Shown here piece by piece: positions 42,800 through 53,899 of a stretch of DNA of 64,000 nt (positions within the stretch are counted from its first letter, which is position 1; every line of letters begins with the position of its first letter). Made by a program: the position numbers and the translations under genes. The stretch lies in NCBI RefSeq assembly GCF_002775205.1, contig NC_036444.1:5312501-5376500 (forward strand), read 5' to 3'. This stretch comes from Xiphophorus maculatus (Eukaryota; Chordata; Actinopteri; Cyprinodontiformes; Poeciliidae). The notes beneath the pieces were generated by a model. It was given only the letters and a program-made list of their open reading frames with translations, was not told the origin of the DNA and searched no databases.

Positions 42800-43882
42800 A
42801 GTTGGTCTTTCTTTAACCGATCATCAGTAAAGAGATCAATAAGTTTGGAAGCGTACCTCATAAATCCTCAACGCTCCGACTACTGTGGATCAGTTCTGGT
42901 TTCTAGGAAACACATCAGGACTTTCTTTCCTACACAATCGGCTGAACTTTTCCTGCAACTAACTGTGCAGGCTTTCTTTCATACGATGGGAGTATTAGGA
43001 AAACAATTAAATAAAATTATGAGAATTAACTTCTGTCTAACATAAAGAGTATTTCTGGATCAGTTTATTTTCTGTGTGCATGCTCTATATTCTCTAACTC
43101 TTAAACCAGGAAAGCTTGGAGAAATGCGGACTTGATCAGGGACTTTTATCAGACCTGAACCATTGGTTTCATGACGGCTGTGTGGGAGACGGAGCAGAAC
43201 CGTTTCAGGATAAAAACACTAACTGGACATTTTAAAAACAGACTCAGGTTTATTGCTGTGAGAAACGCATGTTGTTGTGACGGCAGTGTTGAAGCTGGTA
43301 GTAAAAACGTAAACAAAGACTCATTTAAGATCCGGAGCCTGAAATTCACTCCTTACAGTGTTTGTGTTTAACTCTGGGGGATATTACAAGCATGACATAA
43401 AGTATATTCAGCTTTTTGTCTCTCTTTACCATCATGATTGTCATTTTATCTAAATATTTAACTAAAATTACAAATATACTAAATATTTAGTAGTTAAATA
43501 TTTAGTTTACCCACTAAATATTGGTAAACTCCCAATAGTTAGTAGTTTAGGTGCTAAATATTGTTTGCTAAATATTAGTTTGTAAACTAAATACTTAGTT
43601 ATTTAAATTAGCTTGTTAATTAAATATTTAACTTGTAAGTTTCTGAGAGGAATCCGATGTGATCAGCTTCACGTCTAAATGAGTCTGAACAGGCAGAACG
43701 TGGCGTTGGCTCAGCAGGTCCAGACATATGAATGTTCCTGAAGGACCCGATCGATCCATTGATCTGATTATCAGCCTTTACCGTAATCCAGCTATCTGAT
43801 CAAATTCTCCTAGAAAACCTCAGTGGAAGTCCAGGGATTGTCTGGTTCTGGACTCAGAATAAATCTCAGTTCAGACCGTCCA
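42800..43882. other. Intergenic DNA between tph2 and chst8
   Basis: No gene recognised. A stretch at about 43,450-43,635 is made of many TAAATATTTAGT-like words in both orientations, giving dense short inverted repeats. Confidence 0.45.
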
Positions 43883-43886
43883 TTAA

Positions 43887-44487
43887 AGGGGCAGTATTAG
43901 GTTTTTTCCAGGCACATGGTGCCATTTTATAGAATAATCATCTACGTTACCTTCAGTTATTATAAAAAATTATATATTAACCCTTTGACAACATTTTAAT
44001 ACATTTTTATCTGGATTGCAGTGATAAGTTGCTCATTTAATGAGCTCAGCTCATGCACAGTTTCACCAGGTGTTTGCTAATTGCTGCTGGCTAGTCTGAA
44101 GGAGCTGAGTGAGGGAGCCGCAGTGGAGGGCAAGAGCTTGGAAGCTTACATTGAAAAAAGAAAACAGGTGATCCAACTTAAGAATTTTTTTTACAAGTAA
44201 TCAAATTAAGTTTATTCAAGTAAATATATTTAATATCTTATGTTAAACAGATGTAAAATTCAGCTTGAAGATTTTAATTTGATTACATATAGCGAATACA
44301 TTTTTTTTAAAGTTGGAACTTTCAGTGTAGAAACTGCTGGAGGAGCTTCGCCCTTGAAGGCGGGGCTAGGTCCACCCAGGTGTTTTGCACAGCTGAATGG
44401 TTGCCTGGTTTGTTTTTGATGAGGAAATAACATTATAACATGATGCAAACCTTTAAAAAAAAGTCAATTTTACATGATACTGTTCCT
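43887..44487. mobile_element. TTAA-flanked non-autonomous DNA transposon
   Basis: Inverted ends AGGGGCAGTATTA (43,887) and ATACTGTTCCT (ending 44,487) are each flanked by TTAA (43,883-43,886 and 44,488-44,491). This is the target preference of piggyBac-type elements. Partial relatives are at 4.84 and 12.16 kb. A further repeat appears nested at about 44,148-44,328. The element lies in the 3' UTR of the - strand chst8-like gene and supplies AATAAA on that strand (complement of 44,211-44,216). Confidence 0.8.
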
Positions 44488-44499
44488 TTAAGGTGTAAG

Positions 44500-47400
44500 T
44501 CAGTGCAGGTCAGGGAACGGTTTGGGGTAGCTGAACATCAGGTAGTCCCTGTAATAAAACTCAAACACCTTCTGCCTCTCCGTGTGGTTCAGCTGGGAGA
44601 AATAATCCTGCATGATTCTGGACGAGGTCCGATTCGCCTGCGGGTTCCTGTCCTTGAAGTCCGGGAAGGTGAGGTTTTGCGGAGCGCCGATGCCGCGCAG
44701 CAGGAAGTCGGCGTCCTCCTGCAGGCTCTCGACCTTCCCAATGAAGTCGTAGGGGATCAGACACGGGCTGCAGAGCTGGCCGACCCGCTCCCAGTGGGTG
44801 TCCATCCCAACGGGTCGCTGCGCGTCCAGCAGGTACTGAATGAACTCCCTGAACGTGACGCCGGCGCCAGTATTCAGAGCCGACTTTGTGGCGTTGGCCC
44901 GGTACCTGGAAATGATGGCCCGTCCGAACACGGGATGATAGTAGGAGTTCGGACTTTCAAACTTGTCCCGGAAGGCCGCGACGAGCCGCTCGAAGGGCTC
45001 CCTGACGAACAGAACCTTGGTGTAGGTTCGCAGTCTCTCGGCGATACCAGCCCGATCGTAGCTGTCCAGCCGCCGCAGCTGGTTGCTGTAATGAGCTGCA
45101 TCGTGAGAAATATTCTGAATGGACCGGGCTCTGCCTGCCAGAACCATCAGGACCCTTTTCCAGTTGGAGCAGCCGGCTTTCGGCACCTCACAGTACAGCA
45201 GCCGGAACCGGTCCTCCACGTAAAGCCGGGACACCTGCTGCAGCCTGACCTGCCGCCTCCGGTGGACCGGCTGGTACCCGGAGCAGACATGGTTCAGCTG
45301 GCGTCGCCGAGACTGCTGCTCCGGAGAACCTCCAAAGGGGGCGCTCTTCAGCAGCAGCTTCTTGTGGCGCTTAGTGACGGGCTGCTTCTTGCCCAGCAAC
45401 GGGTCAGAACAACGATGGAGGACAGGCGGGAAGCCGGGGGAAAGTCCTGCTGGGATGTCTTCAGTTTGCCAGGATGTAACCTGAAACACAGAACAGAACC
45501 AGAACCAGAGTAAAGAGCAGAGACTAGAACTTCTGAACCAGAGTGAAACTGCAGCAGGAACTTGAGGGGGTTTTCACACCTGATAGTCCTGTAGACTCGG
45601 TTCGATTTGGGACTAAAATTAAAACGTTTGCTACATTTTCGGCTACTACGCTTCGTTTCCACACTTCACTGTCAAATGAACTAAACCCCTTAAAAAAACG
45701 TTCCCCTCCTCGCCTGTGGTGGCGCTGCACCAAGAACCACTGAAGGAAACAACACAAAAATCTACGAAGAAGACACAGAGCGCAACTTTCTTCAGGATGA
45801 AATGTAAATAAAAATGGAGTGGCGTCAGATTTGATGAAAATAGTCGAAATAGTAGAGAATAAAGTCATTATGAGAATTAAGTAATGTGAGAATAAAGTCG
45901 TACGAAAATAAAGTTGAAATTATACGAGATTAAAGTCATCATATAATTTTAATATTAATAAAATTGTAATGATACTACGACTTCTATCTCATATTATTTT
46001 GACTTTATTCTCATAATGCTACTTTATTTTCAATCTTATTTATTTTTCTTAAGTTTTTTATGCCCCTAATACTCCATACATACATATTTAGGTTGCACAG
46101 ATATTCAGCATCCTGCCGTACGAATTCACAAAAATGTCAACATTCCCCCAGAAACATAAAGATAGAACCATTTATCAGTTTATCAGCAAAATACAAAGGA
46201 AACGCGTTTCTGTTGCTGCTGTAATGCTGCATGTGTCCAGCAGGTGGTGCTGTGGCGCCATGCTTACCTTCCGTTCAGGCCATGAAGGAGCTTTAAGGAC
46301 AGGAACACCTGAAACAGCAGAACAGAGAGTTGAACATGTCTGAGTTTTAACTGTAGCTCTTCATGTCTGTGTGACGGAGCCTTTGTCTGGTTCTGGTTCT
46401 GGTTCTGGTTCGGTGTCAGTGAGCCGTTCTGGTTAAATAAAGATGAAACTGCAGAGGTTCTGCTGCCTCAGTGATGTGACAACGCACATCCTCTAAAAGC
46501 TCTCTCATGATACTTTCCAGTCACACTGGCAGATTTTCAAATATTCATGAGGCGACCATAAATAAAACATGGATGGAGGGGATGAGGAAGGCGGAGAACA
46601 ATTTAAATCCTCAGGAGGAATCATCCAGAACCATCCACAGGAACCATATTCATAACAGAACTGGACCAACAACACATCCTTATATTACAGCTGCAGATTT
46701 TCTGTTCCACATATTTCGCTTCACATGTTCTATTCTACATGTTATGTGGCCCATTAAATGTTATGTTGCTGTATAATTTACTCGTATATAAACAGGGAGA
46801 CCTGAATCATTTACTAGATTTTGTTATGAGACAAAATTAACTGTAAAAAAATAAACTTGTTACTTGTCTACATATTCAGGAAAGGAATAGTAAGGTTTAA
46901 AAAGCACATTTTATTTTAAAAGAGCATTGAAATCTTTTTTTAAAATTATATTTAAATCTCAGTTTATGTGTGTAATTTGTAAAATGTGACATCTGGCTAA
47001 TTTTGTGATAAGTGTTAATTATGTTATTAATTACTATATGTTAATGTTGAAATGTTTTATTTTTCTTTCAGTTAGGAAGATTAGTAACCACTTCGCTGGA
47101 AACTATCCTAATAAATATTAATTTGCACATGTTCTGCTCCACATGTTAGATTAATTTGTAACAGCGTCACAATTTCTGTTCTACATTTTCCACTGCACAT
47201 GTTCCAATTAACAATTTCTTCACATTTTGTACTAATTTGTACCAGCTCCGCATGTTCCAACTGCACATATTATCTGCTTCAAATGTGCACATTAAACTTC
47301 GAGATTGAATATCAACCTCGAAGTTGACATTCAAATGTGCCGGGTTCACATGTTCTGTTAGACATATTCTTTCTTCCATCTGCACATGTTCTGCTCTACA

Positions 47401-50380
47401 TTGTGTATTTGATATTTCCTGCTATTTGTGTTCTATTCTAAATGTCCTGCTCCACATGTGCTCGGTTCACATGATTTGCTAGATATATTCCATAGCACAT
47501 GTTCTTTTGCACTTGCTCCTGCTGCACATGTTTCTTCTTCACATGCTCTATCCACATTTTAGTCCTTATACTCTGCTGCACATGTTCTACTTTAGTTGTT
47601 GTGTTTATTTGTATGAGCTCCACACGTTTCAGCTACACATATTCTATTGGACATGTGCGGATGGAACATGGAGGGGCAACATCTGGAACAGAAAACATTC
47701 CTGCTTCAAATGTTTCATCTGCATGTTTTTTTCCCACGTTTCTAACAGATTCTGATGCACATATAGCAGCCCTGTACTCTGTTGCACATGTTCTGATGCA
47801 CATATAGCAGCCCTGTACTCTGTTGCACATATTCTGATGCACATGTATTAGCCCTCTGTTGCACGTTCTGCTTTACATAATATATTCTACATATTTTGCT
47901 ACTTTCTTCGACTCCCCCTAGTGGTCTGGAGTGAGTTTGCAGTTGTTTTTGCTGTTATTTCTGTGATTGCAGAGTTTTTGTGTTTGGTGCATTTTATTTG
48001 AAGTTGCAGCATTTAGTGTTTTGTTGATTGAAGGTTTTGCTTCTATTTTCTGTTGTTTCAGCATTTTTTTTGTTTGCATCGCTTTTCCGTTGTTTTTGTT
48101 TTTCAAGTGTTTGCAGCTCGTTTAATTTTTGCTGCACTGTTTGCACCTGTCGGCCACCGCATTCTGTTGATATATTTCAGCTCCACATGTTTCAGTTTCA
48201 CTCTGTGATGAGGTCATGACCCTAATGCTGCAGGAACATGAGAGGAACCTTCATGTGACTCTGCGAAAGCAAACCAGGAAGTGACGGGTTGCTGTTATTT
48301 CATCCCAGAGGACCCGACTCCTTCATTTTCCCCTCCATTGATCCAATTAACAACAACGATCACGTGGTCAATCCGCCTCATCAGTCTCACACCTCATATT
48401 TCTGTAAACACCAACGTTAACACATCGGAGAGTTTGGACGGAGCTGCTGCAGTTTGTTTTTTTTGTTTAATAAATCATAAGAGACACAGAGCGCAGGGAG
48501 GGAGTCCACAGGGACAGGGTGGGTGCAGAAAACGGGGCAAGAAACAGAAATAGATCAGAAATCTTCCAGAAGACTTAACTCCATCCTGAAATATCGTCTG
48601 GGTCAAGCTTTGTCTCCACTCAGCCGAGTATTTTTGGTAGTTTCTCGTGCAAATATTTTTTTTTTACCATAATTTGCAAGCTCCAGTTTCTTGCTGACAA
48701 GTTGAGTTTTGTCTTATTTCAAATGTACTAAGATATTTGCAGCAGAAACTAAACCAAAATCACTTTTTTGGTGAGATTTAGTGTTTTTGCAGAGTGACTG
48801 TTCCAGGAAGTAAAGGAGTTAGAATCAGGTCCAGACGTTAACATGTTGGTTGGTTTTAAAAACCAGTCCAGACTTTCTGCTCTCTGTAAACCAGGCAGGC
48901 AGATTTCTTGACCCCATCAGTTCCAGTTTAAATCACACAGGTGAAACAGCAGCCGACCAATCACAGTCATGCATCCGGAGCTGCAGTTTTAGACTAATAT
49001 CCACCATCTTCCAAGGTTTATCGTAGCTGCAGACTGTAACACATGCAGCAGGAACACTTTGTTTACTTTCACCATGATCGCTGTTGTCATGGACGCAGCC
49101 CAACTCCACAGAGGGACTTAATGAGTGGGACTCAGGTGAAGCTGGAGCTTAATTACAGGTAGAAACTCTGAGCTCCACCCGGCCCACTTAAAGAGCTCGT
49201 AAACCTCTGCTGCAGTTTCTAGATTACCTTGGACTATCATCCTTCCTTTAAGTCGTTAAATCTCTGCTTTTAAAATTCAGAAGTGCTTAATTATCACATG
49301 TGAGGGCTCTGCAGCTACATAGCTGCCAGAATTGTTTATATGGGGGCAGAAAGAAGGTTCTGGGTTCGAATCCCAGCCTGGGGTATTTCTGCACATAGAC
49401 TCCCAGATTTAAATCCCATCTGATGTCTCTGGAGAAATCTAGAACCCAACGGAGCTTAAGAGGTTCTGGGCAAAACTGCCCAAAGTACGGCTGCAAGTAA
49501 CAATTATTTTATTTATCAATTAATCTATCAATTATTCTAATTAATCAATTATTCTGAAGATTAATCTGATATTTAAAAATCATTTTTATTTCAGCCTTTT
49601 TCACAATGTTAGAAATACATTAAAAGATGCACATAAACTAATTCTTTACATGAGAAAATAAACATTTATTGCCTAAAATGCAATAAGAGCATTCCTTTAG
49701 TGATAATTTGTAGCAAAGCCTGTAACTAAAAAATACTTCAAACTTCAACATGTGAAAAACTCAGAGCTTCCTGCTTAACTTATCAATAAAGTTGAGGACT
49801 TATCTATTGATTATTTTATTAATTAATATAGCAAAAGGTGTTTAATAGGCGATTTTTACAGGATGTGAACAAGGTGAAGCTAACATGATGCTACTTCAAG
49901 AGTTCTGGGAAGACAAAGATTATTTTAATCTTAAATGCAAAATATGTTTTGCATATTTTTGCCTCAATTCCTGCTTAACAATGTTGTTCTTTCAGCAATT
50001 GAGTCTGTAAGTTAAAGATTATTTTATTACTAAATTAGTTGATGATTATTCCAATAATCATGATTATTCTGATTAATTGTTTTAGTCCTAAAAATTAGAC
50101 TCTGGTTAATAAATTAGACGATGATGAGCAGACAGAGGAAGGAATGTATCTTTTAACAAACTAGAAGGAGTTTCAGATTCACACTCAGACTGACCCCAGA
50201 CCAGCCGACCCAACAAAGCCAACCTGGGTTCTGTTGCTGCACGGAGTCGGTGAGATGTTGCAGGACGACCAGAAGCAGCAGCGACCCGACTCCCAGGAGA
50301 AGCAGACTCCAACAGAGGCGAGGCCGGAGTTTCATCCTCCTCACAGAGCCCTGCAGTCCCACAGACTGGTTCCGGATCAT
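44500..50380 (-). CDS. chst8: N-acetylgalactosamine 4-O-sulfotransferase (CHST8-like), 3 coding exons
   Basis: Golgi type II membrane enzyme that moves sulfate from PAPS to C4 of GalNAc on glycoprotein N-glycans (family knowledge). Coding exons on the - strand: 50380-50224, 46308-46268 (41 nt) and 45480-44500; phases agree and give 392 aa, human CHST8 is 424. A signal anchor lies at about residues 23-41 (CWSLLLLGVGSLLLLVV) after RRMKLRPR. The PAPS 5'-phosphosulfate loop is CEVPKAGCSNWKR, residues 163-175. The 3'-phosphate loop is VREPFERL near 225. The C-terminus KPFPDLH resembles CHST8 KPFADLY, and VREPFERL also favours CHST8 over CHST9. The start could be Met at 50,380 or 50,335. Intron 1 is about 3.9 kb. 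The stop codon is 9 nt from a transposon. Confidence 0.9.
45838..46060. repeat. Degenerate AATAAAGTC / GACTTTATT tandem repeat
   Basis: About 20-nt units such as GAGAATAAAGTC and GACTTTATTCTCATAA in both orientations. The same repeat occurs near 6,620-6,680 and at 63.0-63.3 kb. It lies in chst8 intron 2. Confidence 0.7.
46690..47890. repeat. Degenerate CACATGTTCT minisatellite, chst8 intron 1
   Basis: Repeated CACATGTTCTGCTCYACATG-like words about every 20-40 bases. A cleaner block of about 41-bp units (GATGCACATATAGCAGCCCT with GTACTCTGTTGCACAT) lies at about 47,750-47,860, 2.5 copies. Open frames here on both strands are artefacts of the repeat. Confidence 0.8.
47900..49330. other. chst8 intron 1, remainder
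   Basis: No gene recognised. It contains a partial copy of the ATAAGTGAAATAATC / TTATTTCAAATGTACTAAGA MITE family at about 48,645-48,800. Confidence 0.45.
49335..49420 (+). repeat. tRNA-derived SINE fragment
   Basis: GGGGGCAGAAAGAAGGTTCT followed by GGGTTCGAATCCCAGCCTGG is a tRNA-like B-box region (GGTTCGAATCC) as in fish SINEs. The A-box half is not recognisable. Confidence 0.6.
49488..50095. repeat. hAT-like dispersed repeat (CAATTATT/GATTAATT family)
   Basis: Left GGCTGCAAGTAACAATTATT, right GATTAATTGTTTTAGTCC. The interior (AGAAATACATTAAAAGATGC) matches copies at 9.5 kb and 50.43-50.64 kb. It lies in chst8 intron 1 close to exon 1. Confidence 0.6.
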
Positions 50381-50419
50381 CCACAGAACCTGAGGACAGG
50401 AGGTCACACCTGGGTCACC

Positions 50420-50995
50420 ACAGCTGCAGTTAGCGACTATTTTAGTCATCCATTAATCAATTATTCTAATGATTATTCGCGTATATAAATAAATGACACA
50501 TCTTGCAGATTTTTTATTTAACTTCTTAAACATTTTTATACAATATTATAAATACATCAAAAGATGCAAATAAAGAAATAATTAAATTTCTTTTTTAAAT
50601 TAGAAAATAAATACCTATACCTAAAATTCAATAACAGCAATAGTTAGTGTGCGTTTTCTTTATTATCTTAAATGCAAAATGTATAGATACTGTATATAAA
50701 TTTACACTTTTTTTTAACAGTTTTTGCTTCCTTACTGCTCTGATTGAGTTATTCTTTCAATAAATGCCCTTTTTAAGAGTCTGTATTCTCCGGTTAACAA
50801 TCAAATATAATACATCTTTCAAATGTTTTAAGTTAAATAATGAGCCAGTGAAACTTTTCATCAATATGAAGAAACTATTTACATAAAACAAGCTCCTACC
50901 TTGCTTAAAATTTACTTGTAAGTTAGTTTTGTCTTATTTCAAGATATTTCCATTAGAAACTACAACAAAAAATGTTGTATTTTGCAGTGTATCCC
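50420..50995. repeat. Adjacent copies of the GATTAATT and TTATTTCAAG repeat families
   Basis: 50,425-50,640 repeats the interior of the 49.5-kb element (ATAAATACATCAAAAGATGC). 50,890-50,990 repeats AAGTTAGTTTTGTCTTATTT and TTGCAGTGTA of the MITE at 42.0-42.6 kb. It lies just upstream of chst8 coding exon 1. Confidence 0.55.
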
Positions 50996-52089
50996 AGAAA
51001 CTGCTCCCAAACTCTCTGAGGATGTTTCCAGCGTTTTGTCGGATAGATCCTCTGGCCTCCTCCCGCCTGCCTGTGGCTCCGTCAGCTTGGAGTGGAGCCC
51101 AGCTGGGACATATTTATAGATCAGAGTGCTTCAGGTTATTTTTATCCGCAAACACAGAAACAGAGGAGGTGAAATCAGATCGCTTCTGCAACCTGCAGCT
51201 GTTAACCGCCTTAATCTGCTTGAGGATTCCTGACTCGGAAATCTGAACGTTTTATCTCTGGAGCAACAATGGTCACAAAAATCTGATAATAGAGCAGAGT
51301 CACGGATGACGGAGAAATATGTCAGTGTTAACAATATGATGAGTTTAAAACAATGTTCTGTGAAATTGTTACATTTTTATTGAGACTCAGGTTAAGCAGC
51401 TAGTTTACACATTTCCAATCGGACGTGTGAAAGCGCAGAACGAACGGCTGCATATTTATACTATTCATCTGGACAAATGGCAAAAATAAAGTGGCGGATA
51501 GCATTGTGCTATTTGTACAACAGCATATTAGCACCGTTGCAGACAGAAAAAAAGTACTAAATTTCCGCCAAAAAAAATGAAAATTAGATTAATCTTAGAA
51601 ATGTTTGAGAAAAAAACTTGGACATTTTTGAGTTTGAAGAGTCAAAAATTTGCGAGAAAAAACTCCTAAATTTTGAGACTAGTCTTAGATTTTATTTTTA
51701 GAAAAACATGGACATTTCTGAGTCAAAAATGTTACATTTTTGGAGTCTTTTTCCTAGTTTCTGTTTTCTTCGCTATTTAAATGGCTTATGAGGTCATCAG
51801 GTTTCCTTGCAGGAAATGGAAGCGTTTCCATTCAATAATCAACAGCCCTTTGACTGTTGACCCACAACAGCAGCTCTGCAGGATCGAGTTTATTTTAATA
51901 ATCCCATAAAATCCGACCTGATCCGGGATTTATTGACTCTCTTGGTCACAGTGTCTTTCCTGCAGCAGGAGAGGCGGTTTACGTATTATTCCAGAATATG
52001 GTCCACAACCATTTTTCTCAAATTCTTCTGCAGAAGATCAAAACCTTCATCCACATTCATTGCAGTTACCTGCATATTTGCAGGTTTGT

Positions 52090-52260
52090 GATAGATGGAT
52101 TAAGGATGCAAACAATTAATCTACTTACGATTAATTGTTTATTAGATTAAAATTAGTTCTGATCTATTGACCAATAACATTCTCTCTTCTTTTAGTGTTG
52201 TAGTTTGACCTCCATTCAGCAGAGGGCGCCGCTGGTCATGCTTAAGCAGAACCCTTACTA
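52090..52260. repeat. 5' half of a split hAT-like element
   Basis: GGATGCAAACAATTAATC through GCAGAGGGCGCCGCTGGTCA and CTTAAGCAGA matches the 36.97-kb reference element. Homology stops abruptly near 52,260 and resumes near 53,685 (ACAAAGATGGCGGAGG, GTCCAAATTGGAGTCC, ATCATTAGTCAATCG). Confidence 0.7.
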
Positions 52261-52410
52261 GAATGGCTAGAGTTAGTCCACTTTGACGTATACCTATATC
52301 GGCTTCGATAGTCCAACTGGCCTGAAGGATTTTCTCTAGCAGGTGCTTTTGTTCAGTAAATAGGGCCATTACCTTATCAGTACCCTGGTAATGGCCTCAA
52401 CGCATCTCAC

Positions 52411-52750
52411 AGTTGCACAATTGTTCCTTAGACTTCGACTTCGACTTCGACTGACTTTGTTGTCATTTTCAACAGTATAAAATATGAATATAAATCTAAA
52501 TATAACATATAAAGTGCAGGACTGACAGTAAAATAGAAGTTATTTAGCTCTGTACATGTGCAAGGTATAAAGTGGAGACCAGTTTTTGAGTGCAGTCCAG
52601 TTAAGAGTTCAGCAGTCTGATGGCAAGTAGGAAAAAGCTGTTTCGGAACCAGGTGGGCCTGCACCGGATACTGCAGAACGTCTTTCCAGAGGGCAGCAGG
52701 GAGAACAGTCCATGGTGGGGGTGTGAGGGGTCACTGATGATGTTTCGGCC
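52411..52750 (-). mobile_element. 3' fragment of a Rex1-like LINE
   Basis: On the - strand it encodes the C-terminal end of a Rex1-type reverse transcriptase protein (SDPSHPHHGLFSLLPSGK, then WFRNSFFLLAIRLLNS and a stop). A short 3' UTR and a (GAAGTC)n tail at 52,431-52,452 follow. It parallels the C-terminus of the long LINE at 29.7 kb ([18 protein letters not shown]) but is a different, 5'-truncated copy. Confidence 0.75.
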
Positions 52751-52754
52751 TCAG

Positions 52755-53063
52755 GACACGCATCCTGCATCGATGGTTGACCTGACACTTCGCCCTTTTG
52801 CCTGAGCTGGGTGTGGAAGGTTGTTGCCGAAGCAGTTTCTCCTTGTGTGCCTTCTTCTCACTCACATGAGAGTTACCGAACTCTTTTGCAAGCTCAACCA
52901 GGAAGTCCACCCGTCTCTCCTGCACCCCAATGCATGCCTGATAAAGCACATGTGCATTCAGTGCTGCCATGTCAATCATGTTTGCCAGGTTTGCTGACCA
53001 GCTGTCACATAGTGATGGAACCTTGGTCACCCCCCGCAAGATTATGACTGAAATAAATGCCAT
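52755..53063 (-). pseudogene. piggyBac-type transposase fragment
   Basis: About 100 codons resembling the C-terminal part of piggyBac/PGBD transposases: an SANLANMIDMAALNAHVLYQ segment with IDM.ALN.....Q spacing, then RVDFLVELAKEF. A cysteine-containing tail (KRAKCQVNHRC) hints at the C-terminal zinc-binding region. The catalytic DDD core is absent and the tail is truncated at the Rex1 fragment. No piggyBac end or TTAA pair was identified here. Confidence 0.65.
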
Positions 53064-53074
53064 TAGTTCTTGTG

Positions 53075-53152
53075 AACTAAATAGGTGAAGCAGTCACCTA
53101 TTTATCCTCCACAGCACAAAAGGCTGCATGCAAATTTGCATGTGCAAAGTCT
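53075..53152. repeat. Two short perfect palindromes
   Basis: AAATAGGTGA and TCACCTATTT form a 10-bp stem with a 5-nt loop near 53,079-53,103. CATGCAAATTTGCATG, a 16-bp perfect palindrome, lies at about 53,128-53,143. They lie beside the transposase fragment and may be remnants of its subterminal region. Confidence 0.6.
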
Positions 53153-53679
53153 CCCAGATTTCTTTTGCTTACCCTTTTTGCATGATTTTTTTGAGGTGGA
53201 TCAACACAATTAATTTGGTTAGTTTATTTCTAAACTGTCATGTTATACCCTCTTAGCTTTATTTCAAAGAGAAACATTACTAATTTCTTTTAGAAAAACC
53301 TTTGCATATTTTTTGAAACAGATTCTATGTTTTGCAAACTCTATGTACATTTGGCAAAATGACCTGGATAATGCAGCACAACATCATGGATCAGCTGCAA
53401 AAGGTCACATCTCTCCAAAAACACTTCATGTATGCTTCAAAAATAAACTGAAGAGCACTACCTACAGGAGACCTGATCTCCTGCTGGTATCATAGATACC
53501 CACCCCCAACATGGACTATTCACATTCCTACCCTCTGGCCTGACGGTCAACGACCACATTTACAATTGAAGAAGGGATGCTAATTTGAGCCATCAGAGTC
53601 GTCAGGGTGGACTCCGGCCTTTTGGCCCTGTTGAGCCGATATGGGAAGGACTCGAAAACTGTATCATCCTAGTGTTAAT

Positions 53680-53880
53680 ACAGAAACAAAGATGGCGGAG
53701 GGATTACAAGAACACAAACGGTCCAAATTGGAGTCCAGTGTGGGGTGAAAACACACTTTATGCAGTTTTGTTTTGAATATTATAGGCTCCTTAAGACTGT
53801 CTACCATTAAGAGAAAACTAAGTATAAAAAAAAAAGCCGCTTATCAAATAATCATTAGTCAATCGAAAAGATTTCTGAAA
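53680..53880. repeat. 3' half of the split hAT-like element
   Basis: Continues the homology broken at 52,260: AAAGATGGCGG, CGGTCCAAATTGGAGTCC and AACACACTTTATGCAGTTT, with ATCATTAGTCAATCGAAAAG near the right end. Confidence 0.65.
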
Positions 53881-53899
53881 AGTAAACCTTTCAGCCAAA

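Noticed and set aside
44440-45513. 357-codon open frame on the + strand
   Set aside because: It is the antisense shadow of the GC-rich sulfotransferase exon; the - strand frame has conserved PAPS-binding motifs.
47499-47844. Cysteine-rich small proteins on both strands (CTCSCCT.. and similar)
   Set aside because: They are read from the degenerate CACATGTTCT minisatellite and have no independent support.
46690-47890. CRISPR-like array
   Set aside because: Repeats are irregular in length and spacing, the spacers are themselves repeat-derived, and the host is a vertebrate genome.
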